Below, in pieces: positions 8,421 through 17,040 of a DNA stretch of 64,000 nt (positions are counted from its first letter, which is position 1; every line of letters begins with the position of its first letter). The notes beneath the pieces were generated by a model. The model ran no database searches, was not told where the DNA came from, and saw only the letters and a list, made by a program, of their open reading frames with translations. A program made the translations under genes and the position numbers. The stretch is from Saccharothrix deserti (GTDB taxonomy: Bacteria; Actinomycetota; Actinomycetes; Mycobacteriales; Pseudonocardiaceae), in NCBI RefSeq assembly GCF_009769385.1, contig NZ_VKAB01000030.1:96854-160853 (forward strand), given 5' to 3'.

Positions 8421-9185
8421 ATGAGCAGCACAGGGCTGGAGAACAGCAGCGTCATCGTCACCGGCGCGGGTTCGGGCATCGGACGGGCCGCCGCCCTGCG
8501 GTTCGCCGAGGAAGGCGCCAAGGTCGTGGTCGCCGATCTCAACGTCGACGGCGCCAAGGCCGTCGTCGAGGAGATCCAGGCGGCGGGCGGCACGGCCGTG
8601 GCGGTGGTCGGCGACCTGAGTGAGCAGGCCGTGGTCGACGAGGTGGTCTCGACGGCCGTGGAGACCTTCGGCGGCGTGGACGTGCTGGTCAACAACGCGG
8701 GCATCATGGACCGGATGTCCGCGACCGCCGACGTGACGGACGCGGAGTGGGAATCGGTCATCAGGGTCAACCTGACCGCCCCGTTCATGCTCACCCGCGC
8801 CGCGCTGCCGCACATGCTGGCCAAGGGCAAGGGCGCGATCGTCAACACCGCCTCGGAAGCGGCCCTGCGCGGCAGCGCGGCCGGCACCGCCTACACCGCC
8901 TCCAAGCACGGCGTCGTCGGGCTCACCAAGTCCGTCGCGGTCATGTACCGCAACTCCGGTATCCGCGCCAACGCCATCGCGCCCGGCGGGACCCAGACCA
9001 ACCTCGTGGTCACCCCGGACCCGAGGGCGCACGGCCCGGCCGTCGTCGGCGCGCACATGCACAACATCGGCCGCATCTCGACCGCGGACGAACAGGCCGC
9101 CGTGATCGTGTTCCTCGCCTCGGACGCCGCGAGCAACGTCAACGGCACCATCGTTCCGGTGGACAACGGCTGGGCGGCCAGCTAG
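8421..9185 (+). CDS. SDR family NAD(P)-dependent oxidoreductase
   Basis: Start at the ATG at 8421 (AAGGGAG about 9 bases upstream), giving 254 residues, the normal length of a classical short-chain dehydrogenase. Visible motifs: TGAGSGIGRAAALRFA (cofactor-binding TGxxxGIG), ADLNVDG (an acidic residue after strand 2, suggesting NAD), NNAG near residue 90, catalytic Ser in NTASEAALRG, and YTASKHG with the YxxxK pair. An upstream in-frame extension from 8289 is open but overlaps the likely operator. The substrate is unknown; regulation by the divergent TetR is likely. Confidence 0.9.
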   Translation: MSSTGLENSSVIVTGAGSGIGRAAALRFAEEGAKVVVADLNVDGAKAVVEEIQAAGGTAVAVVGDLSEQAVVDEVVSTAVETFGGVDVLVNNAGIMDRMSATADVTDAEWESVIRVNLTAPFMLTRAALPHMLAKGKGAIVNTASEAALRGSAAGTAYTASKHGVVGLTKSVAVMYRNSGIRANAIAPGGTQTNLVVTPDPRAHGPAVVGAHMHNIGRISTADEQAAVIVFLASDAASNVNGTIVPVDNGWAAS

Positions 9186-9222
9186 CACCGGTTCCCTGTT
9201 GTCCGAACAGGTCGCCGACGGC

Positions 9223-9246
9223 GCGCCGACCGGTGGGTCGGCGCGA
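9223..9246. terminator. Hairpin terminator between convergent SDR and caspase-ATPase genes
   Basis: A perfect 10-bp GC stem (9223-9232 with 9237-9246), loop GGTG, between the stop codons at 9185 and 9289. Confidence 0.6.
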
Positions 9247-9288
9247 TCGTCGAGGCCGCGAACGTCGGCTTCCGCCAACGGCGAGTGC

Positions 9289-12200
9289 CTATTCCGGCTG
9301 GATCCACGCCACCTGGATGCGCTGCTGACCCAGCTTGCGGGACACCAGCGTGCCCCGGCCGGGAGGCTGCGGCGACGGCCTGAGGTTGCCCACGATCACA
9401 CCCTCCTCCCTCGATCCCGACCCCACGAGAGTCGGTGCCGAGATCTCCTTCAGCTTGCCGAGGATCGGGTCGTACATCGCCCGCGACGCACCACCCATCC
9501 GACGCACCGCGACGATGTGCAGACCGACGTCCTTCGCCTGCGGGATGAACTCCATCAACGGCTGCAACGGGTTCTGCCCGCCCTGCGGTGCGACCAGGTC
9601 GTAGTCGTCCACCACCACGAACAGCTCCGGTCCCTTCCACCAGGAGCGGTTCTTCAACTGCTCCTGCGTGACGTCCACCCCCGGCAACCGCTTGTGCATC
9701 GAAGCCCGCACGTCCTTGACCATGTCCGTCAGCTGTGCCGACGACACCGCGTAGGACAGCAGGTGGTCGGTCTCGATGTAGCCGAGCATCGTGCGCCGGT
9801 AGTCGACCAGCATGATCAGCGCCTCGTTCGAGGTGTAGCCGGTCATGATGCCGCGCACGATGGTACGCAGCAGGTTGGTCTTGCCCGACTCGCCGTCCGC
9901 CAGGCACATGAAGTGCGGGTCGGCGTCGAAGTCCAGGTACACCGGCGCCAACTCGTCCTCGTTGACACCGATCGGCACCAGGTGACCCCGGTTCGGCCGG
10001 GCCTGCTGCACCTGACCCATGAAGTCGCCGTACGCCAACAGGTCGGGCAGCAGGCGGACCTGCGGCGCGCGCCTGCCACGCCACGCCACGTTGACCTTGG
10101 CGATCATGTCCTGCACCCCCGCCGCCACGTTCTCCGCGTCCGACGACGCGTCGATGCGCGGCAGCGCGGTCAGGAAGTGCAGCTTCTGCGGCGACAGACC
10201 ACGACCGGGACGACCCGCGGGGATGTTCACCGCGACCCTCCGGTCCACCTCGGACTCGCTCGGGTCACCGAGACGCAGCTCGAACCGCGTGCCCAGATGG
10301 TCCTTCATCGCGGGCCGGATCTCCGCCCACCGGTTCGCCGCCACGACCACGTGCACGCCGTAGGACAGACCCTGCGCCGCCAGCGCCTGGACCATCGGCT
10401 CCAGCGCCTCGAACTCCTGCCGGAAGTTCATCCAGCCGTCCACGACCAGGAACGCGTCACCGAAGTTGTCGTCCCGGATCTCACCGCGCCGCTTCCGGTT
10501 GCGGAACTCGACCATCGAGTCGATGCCCTGCGCCCGGAACCGCTGCTCGCGCTCGGAGATCAGGCCCGACAGCTCGGCCACCATCCGGCGCGCCTTGTCC
10601 ACGTCCAACCGGCTGGCGAAACCACCCACGTGCGGCAGGTTCTCCAGCGCGGCCAGCGTGCCACCACCGAGGTCGAGGCAGTAGAACTGCACTTCCTCGG
10701 GCGTGTGCGTCAACGCCATCGACGTGATCAACGTCCGCAGCAGCGTCGACTTACCCGACTGCGGACCACCCACGATCGCACCGTGACCGGCCGCACCCGA
10801 GAAGTCCGCCCACAGCAGGTCGCGCCGCTGCTCGAACGGCTTGTCCACCACGCCCAACGGCACCTGCAGCCTGCCGTTGCCGAAGAACCCCGGCGCGGTC
10901 AGACCGCGATTCTCCGTCGCCTGCAACGGCGGCAGCAGGATGTCCAGCGACGGCGGCTCGTTGAGCGGCGGCAGCCACACCTCGTGCGCCGGCGGCCCCT
11001 GCCCGACCAGACGGTCGACGATGACATCCAACAGTGAGCGACCGTCCGGACCATCCGGTTCCGACACGTACGCGGCGTCGAAGCGGACCAGCGGCGAGCC
11101 CTGCACGGACAGGTACCCCGAACCGGGGATGAGCGGCAGGTCGTAGGCGTCCGGCACACCGATCGCGGCACGCGACTCCGCGGCGGAGAACGTCTTCAGC
11201 CCCAGCCGGTAGGACAGGAACCCGTCCAGACCGCGCAGCCTGCCCTCCTCCAGGCTCTGCGAGGCCAGCAGCATGTGGATGCCCAGGCTGCGCCCGATGC
11301 GGCCGATCTGGATGAAGATCTCGATGAAGTCCGGCTTCGCCGTCAGCATCTCGGAGAACTCGTCCACGCAGATGAACAGCAGCGGCAGCGGGTCGAGGTC
11401 GGCGCCGTTCTCCCTCGCCTTCTCGTAGTCCCACACGTTCTTGTAGTTGCCCTTGGCCAGCACTTCCTGCCGGCGGACGACCTCACCGGCGATCGCGTCC
11501 TTCATGCGGTCGACCAGGGTCAGGTCACCCGCCAGGTTGGTGATCGTCGCGGCGACGTGCGGCGCCTTGTCCAGGCCCAGGAACGTCGCACCACCCTTGA
11601 AGTCGACCAGGATCATGTTCAGCGAGGTCGACGAGTGGGTCGCCAACATGCCCAGCACCAGCGTGCGCAGCAGTTCCGACTTGCCGGAACCGGTCGCGCC
11701 GACGAGGAGTCCGTGTGGGCCCATGCCCTGCATGGCCGTTTCCTTGACGTCCAGCATCACGGGCCTGCCGAGGTCGTCCACCCCCAACGGCACGCGGTAA
11801 CGATCTTGAAGAGGCCGAAGACTCCACGCTCGCTCCACGTCGAACGACTCGGTGCCTCCATCGAAGCCCAGCATCTCCAAGAAGGTGGGCGCCGGGACGT
11901 CGACCGGCGTTTCCTCGGGCTCCGGCTCGTTGTCCTCCAGGTCCCAGCCGGGGAACGAGGGGTCGCTCAGCCTGCGGATCACGTCCGAGACGTGATCCTC
12001 GTCGTCGTCGTGGAAGGTGATCGCGGTCAGGAACCGACGCCCCGCGTAAAGACCCCAGCCGGGCTGCTCCGGCAGCGTCGCCGCGAGTTCGGGGCTGATC
12101 TTCGACTCGCGCGGGTCGTCGAGCTGGAGTTCGACGCGTCCGAGCAGCAGCGGTGTGATCTTGGGCGGGAGTTCCGCCCAGTGCCGGGCGGTGACGAGCA

Positions 12201-13548
12201 CGTGGACGCCGAAGTGCAGCCCGGAGCTGGCGATCTGGTGCACCGCGTCGTCGAGCAGCGGCACGGCGTCGTGGAACTGCTCCCACCCGTCGATGACCAG
12301 GAACAGGTCACCGTGCACACCCGGCGGCAGCGCGCCGCGCTTGCGGAGTTCCCGGTAGGTGTTGGTCCTGGTGACGCCCAGGGCTCGGAACATCCGGTCG
12401 CGCTCGTCCAGGGTCTGGATCAGCCAGTCGAGCAACCGTTCGACCTCGTGCCGCTTCGACGGCGCGATCACCGCTTTGAGGTGCGGAAACGTACCCAGCG
12501 TTCGGAAGCTGCTGCCGCCGTCCAGGCAGTAGAAGCTGATCTGTTCCGGGGTGCGACCGTGTGCCAGTCCGCTCATCAGGGTGTGCACGAGCGTGGACTT
12601 GCCGGAGTAGATGCGCCCGACGACGGCGAGGTGCCCCTCCTGGCCGGCGAAATCGATCCGGAGCACGTTGTCCACGCGCCCGCCGTTGTGCTGGGCCTGA
12701 CCGATGGGCGAAATCAGGTCGAGGTAGTCCTCCGGCCGCTCCGGGGGCAGCAGATCGGTGAGCCTCGGCGATTCGGAGTCGCCGTCCACGACGATCCGCC
12801 GTGACCGCACCTTGGCCACGCGGAAGGTGCCTTCCGACTTGTTGCTCATCGTCGGCGTCTGCTTCAGACCGGTCTGCTTCACCTCGTCGCGGACGAACGA
12901 GTAGAGGTCTTCGACGTTGATCGAGTCCGCACCCACCCGGGCGGCGGCGCCGGTGCCGATCCCCTTGATCACCGCGTCGGTGAACGCGGAGACCCGCTGC
13001 CGGCGTTCGTCGTAGAACAGCTTGTCCTGTTCGTAGGCGAATTCGAGTTCGTTCGACGCGGTGAGGACGAACGTGCCCTGACCGAAGTGCTGCTTGACGT
13101 CGCTCCAGTCACCCGACCGCTGGGTCGGGCGCTGGGTGAACGTGCCGCTGTAGCAGCAGTCGAGCAGGACCAGCTTCGATCGCGCCCGACACTCCTCCAG
13201 CAGGTGCTGCAGGACGACGCCGGGCACCGCGGTGGCGTAAGGCCGGTTCCGGTCGGTGTCGCTGGCGGCGAAGAACAGCTGGTCGTAGTCGTTCTTGATG
13301 CCGTGCCCGGTCAGGTAGAGCAGTACTTCGTCATCGACGTCACGGTCACGCAGGAATTCCTCGACCGCGCGTTCGGCCGCGCTCTTCGACGGGTCGAGCA
13401 GGACCGGAGCGGAGTCGAAATCGCCGATATCGGGGTCGAGCAGCAGTTGCGAGAGGTGTTTCGCCTCTTCGACGACCGATTCCAGCGACGTCAGCTTCGG
13501 GTCGAGGTAACGCGATGTGGCGATCAGCAGCGCAACGCGCTTACCCAT
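9289..13548 (-). CDS. Caspase (peptidase C14) fused to four FtsK/EccC-type ATPase modules
   Basis: 1419 residues. Residues 1-240 are a caspase-like protease: the LYLTGHG block puts the catalytic histidine at 82, and DCCYSG puts the catalytic cysteine at 132. Four P-loop modules follow, with Walker A at about 311-319 (GRIYSGKST), 617-624 (GATGSGKS), 927-934 (GGPQSGKS) and 1218-1224 (DGESGKT). Only module 2 has a catalytic Walker B Asp-Glu (CVDEF, 729-730); the others read VIDGW, VVDGW and VVDDY. By sequence feel the order is EccC D2-like, D1, D2, D3. The two membrane helices of a secretion EccC are absent, so the protein should be soluble. It is translated 4 bp after the EACC1-like gene. I infer an ATPase-gated protease; the ligand is unknown. 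Confidence 0.9.
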   Translation of the reverse strand: MGKRVALLIATSRYLDPKLTSLESVVEEAKHLSQLLLDPDIGDFDSAPVLLDPSKSAAERAVEEFLRDRDVDDEVLLYLTGHGIKNDYDQLFFAASDTDRNRPYATAVPGVVLQHLLEECRARSKLVLLDCCYSGTFTQRPTQRSGDWSDVKQHFGQGTFVLTASNELEFAYEQDKLFYDERRQRVSAFTDAVIKGIGTGAAARVGADSINVEDLYSFVRDEVKQTGLKQTPTMSNKSEGTFRVAKVRSRRIVVDGDSESPRLTDLLPPERPEDYLDLISPIGQAQHNGGRVDNVLRIDFAGQEGHLAVVGRIYSGKSTLVHTLMSGLAHGRTPEQISFYCLDGGSSFRTLGTFPHLKAVIAPSKRHEVERLLDWLIQTLDERDRMFRALGVTRTNTYRELRKRGALPPGVHGDLFLVIDGWEQFHDAVPLLDDAVHQIASSGLHFGVHVLVTARHWAELPPKITPLLLGRVELQLDDPRESKISPELAATLPEQPGWGLYAGRRFLTAITFHDDDEDHVSDVIRRLSDPSFPGWDLEDNEPEPEETPVDVPAPTFLEMLGFDGGTESFDVERAWSLRPLQDRYRVPLGVDDLGRPVMLDVKETAMQGMGPHGLLVGATGSGKSELLRTLVLGMLATHSSTSLNMILVDFKGGATFLGLDKAPHVAATITNLAGDLTLVDRMKDAIAGEVVRRQEVLAKGNYKNVWDYEKARENGADLDPLPLLFICVDEFSEMLTAKPDFIEIFIQIGRIGRSLGIHMLLASQSLEEGRLRGLDGFLSYRLGLKTFSAAESRAAIGVPDAYDLPLIPGSGYLSVQGSPLVRFDAAYVSEPDGPDGRSLLDVIVDRLVGQGPPAHEVWLPPLNEPPSLDILLPPLQATENRGLTAPGFFGNGRLQVPLGVVDKPFEQRRDLLWADFSGAAGHGAIVGGPQSGKSTLLRTLITSMALTHTPEEVQFYCLDLGGGTLAALENLPHVGGFASRLDVDKARRMVAELSGLISEREQRFRAQGIDSMVEFRNRKRRGEIRDDNFGDAFLVVDGWMNFRQEFEALEPMVQALAAQGLSYGVHVVVAANRWAEIRPAMKDHLGTRFELRLGDPSESEVDRRVAVNIPAGRPGRGLSPQKLHFLTALPRIDASSDAENVAAGVQDMIAKVNVAWRGRRAPQVRLLPDLLAYGDFMGQVQQARPNRGHLVPIGVNEDELAPVYLDFDADPHFMCLADGESGKTNLLRTIVRGIMTGYTSNEALIMLVDYRRTMLGYIETDHLLSYAVSSAQLTDMVKDVRASMHKRLPGVDVTQEQLKNRSWWKGPELFVVVDDYDLVAPQGGQNPLQPLMEFIPQAKDVGLHIVAVRRMGGASRAMYDPILGKLKEISAPTLVGSGSREEGVIVGNLRPSPQPPGRGTLVSRKLGQQRIQVAWIQPE

Positions 13549-13552
13549 GTCG

Positions 13553-13930
13553 TTACTGCCCTGCCTGGTCGTCCTCGCCGGCCGCCAGCATCTGGGCCAG
13601 CTCGTGCTGGTCCGCTTTCGAGATGCCGTTGAACGACCACGTCTTGTCGCCGAGGGTGACCTTGACGCTGCGGTCCTTCGCCCGATTCACGAATGCGACC
13701 ACGACCTTGCCCACGGTGGCGATCGTCGAGGTGGACAACACGCCGGTGATGACGAGTTCCGTGAGCTGGGGCGACCAGCCCGACTTGCTGCCGGCGGGCG
13801 CCTCGCCCTCCGACCTCGCCACGTTGACCAGGCCGAGCGCGCGGATGTCGTTGAGCAGGGACGCGGTCAGGCGATGCAGTTCACGCTCGTCGGCGGCGCT
13901 CGCGTCCACCGTGAGTGTCAGGTCGCCCAT
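13553..13930 (-). CDS. EACC1-like small protein (effector-associated constant component 1)
   Basis: 125 residues. It begins MGDLTLTVDASAADERELHRL, has a serine/glycine stretch, then one hydrophobic segment (residues ~58-86, TELVITGVLSTSTIATVGKVVVAFV), then a short beta-strand end (SVKVTLGDKTWSFNG). This matches the pattern of EACC1, a family of small proteins described as the constant partner encoded beside variable effector domains such as caspases in actinobacterial conflict systems. Family assignment is from memory of the pattern, not a search. It is the first gene of a two-gene operon with the caspase-ATPase, four bases apart. It probably tethers or silences the effector. Confidence 0.7.
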   Translation of the reverse strand: MGDLTLTVDASAADERELHRLTASLLNDIRALGLVNVARSEGEAPAGSKSGWSPQLTELVITGVLSTSTIATVGKVVVAFVNRAKDRSVKVTLGDKTWSFNGISKADQHELAQMLAAGEDDQAGQ

Positions 13931-14024
13931 CCGTGATCTCCGCTTCAGGTCGCAGTGCCAGTGATCAGCAACGGTATATCAAGCGCCGGCCCCACTGATG
14001 CGAATCGCCCCGACTCCCCCGCAT

Positions 14025-14038
14025 CCGCACAATTGCGG
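14025..14038. promoter_or_regulatory. Palindrome in the leader of the EACC1/caspase operon
   Basis: CCGCA-CAAT-TGCGG is a perfect 5-bp dyad 95 bases upstream of the EACC1-like start. On the operon strand it contains CCGCAATT, the core of the 15-nt box found at the CATRA and vWA genes. A TATACC hexamer at 13978-13973 (minus strand) could be a -10 element. Weak evidence. Confidence 0.3.
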
Positions 14039-14076
14039 CGGGTGATGTCTTCACTCGATCGTGGTGGAAACAACCC

Positions 14077-15204
14077 TCATCGGGGAACCGTCCGCTCGCG
14101 CGAGTCCAGGTGGTCCGCGACGCAGGCCAGGTAGAGCTTGAGCACGAAACGGGCGTCGCGGGTGCTGCGGCCGGTCAGCTCCTCGATCTTGTTCAGCCGG
14201 TAGACCAGCGTGTTGCGGTGGATCCGCAGCTCGGCGGCGGCGCGGACGAGGTTGAAGCCGCACTCGCACCAAGCCGTGATCGTCTGGCGCAGGATCGGCC
14301 AGTCGGTCTGGCCCCGCAGCTCGCCCAGGAGTGCCCGCGCGAACCTGGTGCGCAGGTGCCGGCCGCTGGACGCGACGAGTTCCTGCACGCGCAGGTCGTC
14401 GATGTGGACGACCCCGGCCGACCGGCCCAGCCGTGCCGCCAGGTAGAGCGCGGTCGACGCGTCCTGGTACGAGTCGTGCAGTTCGGGGACCGACGTGGCC
14501 CGGCCGCCGATCCCGACCGTGCAGTCCGTTCCGATCTCGCCCGACAGCCGGAGGCACCGGTCCGGCAGCGAGGTCTTCTCCAGGTGCAGCACGACGAACC
14601 GGCCGGAACTCGTGCTGCCGACGATGTCCTGCGGATCGTCGAACACCCGGCGCAGCGCGCGGTTGACCTTCGTGGGCTCAGCGGGCGCCTCCACGTCCAC
14701 CACGACGGCCACCCGGCGTTGCCGCAGGTCGTACCCGAGTTCGTGGGCGCGGAGGGTCAGCGGCTCGGGCTCCGCCGTCTGCCGGTCGTAGTGCGCCACG
14801 TCGCGCAGCAGGTCCTCGACGGCCTTCTCCCGGAACAGCCGCGAGGACAGCAGCACCGACTCGCGGAGCAGCAGCTCCGTCTGGTTGCGCACCAGCCGGC
14901 CGAACCGCTCGACCTGGCCCGGCGAGCCGGTGATGCCCACCGTGCCGACCGCCTCGCCGTTGAGCACGAGCGGCAGCGTGATGCCCGGTTCCACGCCGCT
15001 GAGCCGACGGGCCGCCTCCGGGTCGTGGCTCATCGCGCGCCGTCGGCGCACCACCTCGACCGAGGCCTCGTGGAAGCTACCGACCCGCTCCGGGTCGCCA
15101 CTGCCGATCACGATGCCGTCCCGGTCGGTGATCAGGACGTTGAAGCCGATGATCGCGCTGGTGTCGACCGCGATCTCGTTGGCGATCGAGGACGCGAGCA
15201 CCAC
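14077..15204 (-). CDS. CdaR/PucR family transcriptional regulator
   Basis: Start taken at the GTG at 15204, which has AAGAGGTG just upstream, giving 375 residues; an upstream in-frame GTG at 15255 would add 17 residues. N-terminal sugar-diacid-recognition domain (ASSIANEIAVDTSAIIGFNV, DRDGIVIGSGDPERVGSFHE), a central GGDEF-like part (RRVAVVVDVEA), and a C-terminal HTH_30 helix-turn-helix (CGFNLVRAAAELRIHRNTLVYRLNKIEELTG region). The domain order is that of CdaR activators. It is divergent from an amino-acid ABC importer and an FAD oxidase, so it most likely activates that catabolic operon in response to its substrate. Confidence 0.88.
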   Translation of the reverse strand: MVLASSIANEIAVDTSAIIGFNVLITDRDGIVIGSGDPERVGSFHEASVEVVRRRRAMSHDPEAARRLSGVEPGITLPLVLNGEAVGTVGITGSPGQVERFGRLVRNQTELLLRESVLLSSRLFREKAVEDLLRDVAHYDRQTAEPEPLTLRAHELGYDLRQRRVAVVVDVEAPAEPTKVNRALRRVFDDPQDIVGSTSSGRFVVLHLEKTSLPDRCLRLSGEIGTDCTVGIGGRATSVPELHDSYQDASTALYLAARLGRSAGVVHIDDLRVQELVASSGRHLRTRFARALLGELRGQTDWPILRQTITAWCECGFNLVRAAAELRIHRNTLVYRLNKIEELTGRSTRDARFVLKLYLACVADHLDSRERTVPR

Positions 15205-15257
15205 TCTCACCTCTTGTACGGAACGTATGGCGGGCCACGCCGATCGGACCAGCACTT

Positions 15258-15274
15258 CTGGTCAGAGTAACCAG
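15258..15274. promoter_or_regulatory. Dyad between CdaR regulator and ABC operon
   Basis: CTGGT-N7-ACCAG, perfect 5-bp arms, in the 133-base divergent gap. Position and symmetry suit an operator for the CdaR-like regulator. Confidence 0.4.
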
Positions 15275-15337
15275 TGACCTGCGGCATTCGGACGCCTAGC
15301 GTGTGCCCAACCTCATCGCCAGTTAGGACGTGCGCCA

Positions 15338-16240
15338 ATGTCGAGAACCGCATCGCTCGCCGTGAGCGGCCTGCTGATCGCCGCGTTGACCGCCTGTTCG
15401 TCCGGTGACGCGGCCGACCGGGGCGCCGGCGACCTCGGCACCATCGAGCCCGGCGTGCTCAAGGTCGCGATCCAACCGTACGCGCCGTACACCGACTACC
15501 AGGGCGGGCAGCTGAGCGGGCTGGACAGCGACATCCTCAACGCGGTCGCCGCGAAGCTGAACCTGAAGGTCGAACCCGAGGTCACCGACTTCGCGGGCAT
15601 GCTCGCCGGTGTCCAGTCCCGACGCGTCGACATCACCGTCGGCGGCGTCGCCTGGTCGGCGGACCGGCAGAAGCAGGGCCTGTTCACCGACCCGCCGTAC
15701 TACTCGCCGCCCGCGATGGCGGTGAAGTCCGGCAAGGAGTACAAGACGATCTCCGACCTGGAGAACCTGCGCCTGGCCACGGTGGAGGGCTACGTCTGGG
15801 TCAAGTCGATCCAGGCCGTGCCCGGCGCCCAGCTGCTGGCGTACCCGGACGGCAACGGGGTGATCGACGACCTCGGCGCCGAACGGGCGGACGTCGGCTT
15901 CCTCGACCCGCTGATCATCATCGCCGCGCAGAAGGCACGGCCCGAGCTGGGCATCAAGACCCAGTACCTGACCCCACCCAGTGACGCCGACGTGCAGCAG
16001 AAACCGGCGTACGAGTACTTCCGCTCGTACATGACCAGCTTCTACCTGCCCAAGGAGTCGACCGCGCTGGAGCAGGCGATCTCCAGGGAGATCCGGGCGA
16101 TGTACGGCAACGGCGAGCTGACGGAGCTGGTCGAGAAGTACGGCGGCGACCCGGAGCAGTTCCTCAAGCCCGCGCCGCACATCGCGCCGCTGCGCCGGGA
16201 CGTGGACCGGCCGTCCGACTGGACCCCACCGTCGATCTGA
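15338..16240 (+). CDS. Amino-acid ABC transporter substrate-binding lipoprotein
   Basis: 300 residues. A lipoprotein signal ends in LTAC, with the lipidated cysteine at residue 20. The mature part is a family-3 extracellular solute-binding protein: VLKVAIQPYAPYTDYQGGQLSG, GLDSDILNAVAAKLNLKVE and FAGMLAGVQSRRVDI. These proteins bind polar amino acids or opines outside the membrane and hand them to the permease. It is the first gene of a four-gene operon (binding protein, permease, ATPase, FAD oxidase). The aspartate after the second strand suggests an amino-group ligand, but the ligand is unknown. Confidence 0.88.
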   Translation: MSRTASLAVSGLLIAALTACSSGDAADRGAGDLGTIEPGVLKVAIQPYAPYTDYQGGQLSGLDSDILNAVAAKLNLKVEPEVTDFAGMLAGVQSRRVDITVGGVAWSADRQKQGLFTDPPYYSPPAMAVKSGKEYKTISDLENLRLATVEGYVWVKSIQAVPGAQLLAYPDGNGVIDDLGAERADVGFLDPLIIIAAQKARPELGIKTQYLTPPSDADVQQKPAYEYFRSYMTSFYLPKESTALEQAISREIRAMYGNGELTELVEKYGGDPEQFLKPAPHIAPLRRDVDRPSDWTPPSI

Positions 16241-16260
16241 GTCGATCTGAGGAGTGAGGC

Positions 16261-17040
16261 GTGTTCCAGGTTCCGTGGTCGGAGTACTCCGTCGACCTGT
16301 GGGAGGGTCTGCTGAAGACCCTCTCCTACACCGCGGTCGGCTTCGTCGGTGCGGCACTGCTGGGGCTCGCGGTCGCGCTCATGCGGCTGAGCCCGGCACG
16401 CCCGTTGCGGATCCCAGCGGTCCTCTACACCGAGGTGTTCAAGAACGTCCCGCTGCTCGCGGTCATCTTCCTGACCTACTTCGGGCTCGGCTCGATCGGG
16501 CTGAAGCTCGACGCGTTCCAGGCCGGGACGCTCAGCCTGGTGATCTTCTACGCCGCGTACCTGTCGGAGATCTTCCGGTCGGCCATCAACGGCGTGCACG
16601 GCGGTCAGCAGGAGGCGGCCGAGGCGCTGGGCATGCGGCGGATCAGCACGTTCGGCAAGGTGGTGTTCCCGCAGGCGCTGCGGCTGGCCCTGCCGGGCAC
16701 GAACACCATGCTGGTGGACCTGCTGAAGTCCACGTCGCTGCTGGTGACGATCTCGGCAGCCGAGTTGATGTCGCAGGGCAGGTTGATCACTTCGGCGACG
16801 TTCCGCGCCCTGGAGGTCTACCTCGTGATCGCGGCCGTCTACTTCGTCCTGTGCTACCCGCTGTCGCAGGGGTTGCTGTGGTTCGAGCGGCGGATCCAGG
16901 CGGGCACGCCGCTGTCGGTCGGGCGGCGGCGGAGGCTTCGTGCGGCGAAGGCGCTGCTCGACCGGAAGATGTCCGCCCAGGAGATGTCTACCCAGGAGAT
17001 GTCGGCACAGGAGATCACTACGCCGGAGGTGCGGGCATGA
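16261..17040 (+). CDS. Amino-acid ABC transporter permease
   Basis: GTG start with GAGGAGTGAGGC just upstream. 259 residues with the HisM-type inner-membrane fold: five predicted membrane segments from about residue 18, the EAA loop AEALGMRRISTFGKVVFPQALRLALPG contacting the ATPase, and the sequence LLKSTSLLVTISAAELM. The C-terminal 25 residues are an odd hydrophilic tail of pentapeptide repeats, (I/M)(S/T)xxE, encoded by tandem 15-bp units. The ATPase start codon overlaps its stop (ATGA). One permease is visible, so it probably works as a homodimer. Confidence 0.88.
   Translation: MFQVPWSEYSVDLWEGLLKTLSYTAVGFVGAALLGLAVALMRLSPARPLRIPAVLYTEVFKNVPLLAVIFLTYFGLGSIGLKLDAFQAGTLSLVIFYAAYLSEIFRSAINGVHGGQQEAAEALGMRRISTFGKVVFPQALRLALPGTNTMLVDLLKSTSLLVTISAAELMSQGRLITSATFRALEVYLVIAAVYFVLCYPLSQGLLWFERRIQAGTPLSVGRRRRLRAAKALLDRKMSAQEMSTQEMSAQEITTPEVRA
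16969..17028 (+). repeat. Tandem 15-bp coding repeat in permease C-terminus
   Basis: Four units of 15 bp, of the form ATGTCNNCNCAGGAG in the first three and diverged in the fourth (16969, 16984, 16999, 17014). They encode MSAQE, MSTQE, MSAQE and ITTPE. The in-frame expansion lies beyond the last membrane helix. Confidence 0.85.

Noticed and set aside
9289..13548. Reading the caspase-ATPase as a type VII secretion EccC
   Set aside because: It lacks the N-terminal transmembrane helices and stalk, carries a protease instead, and no EccB/D/E or mycosin genes are present.
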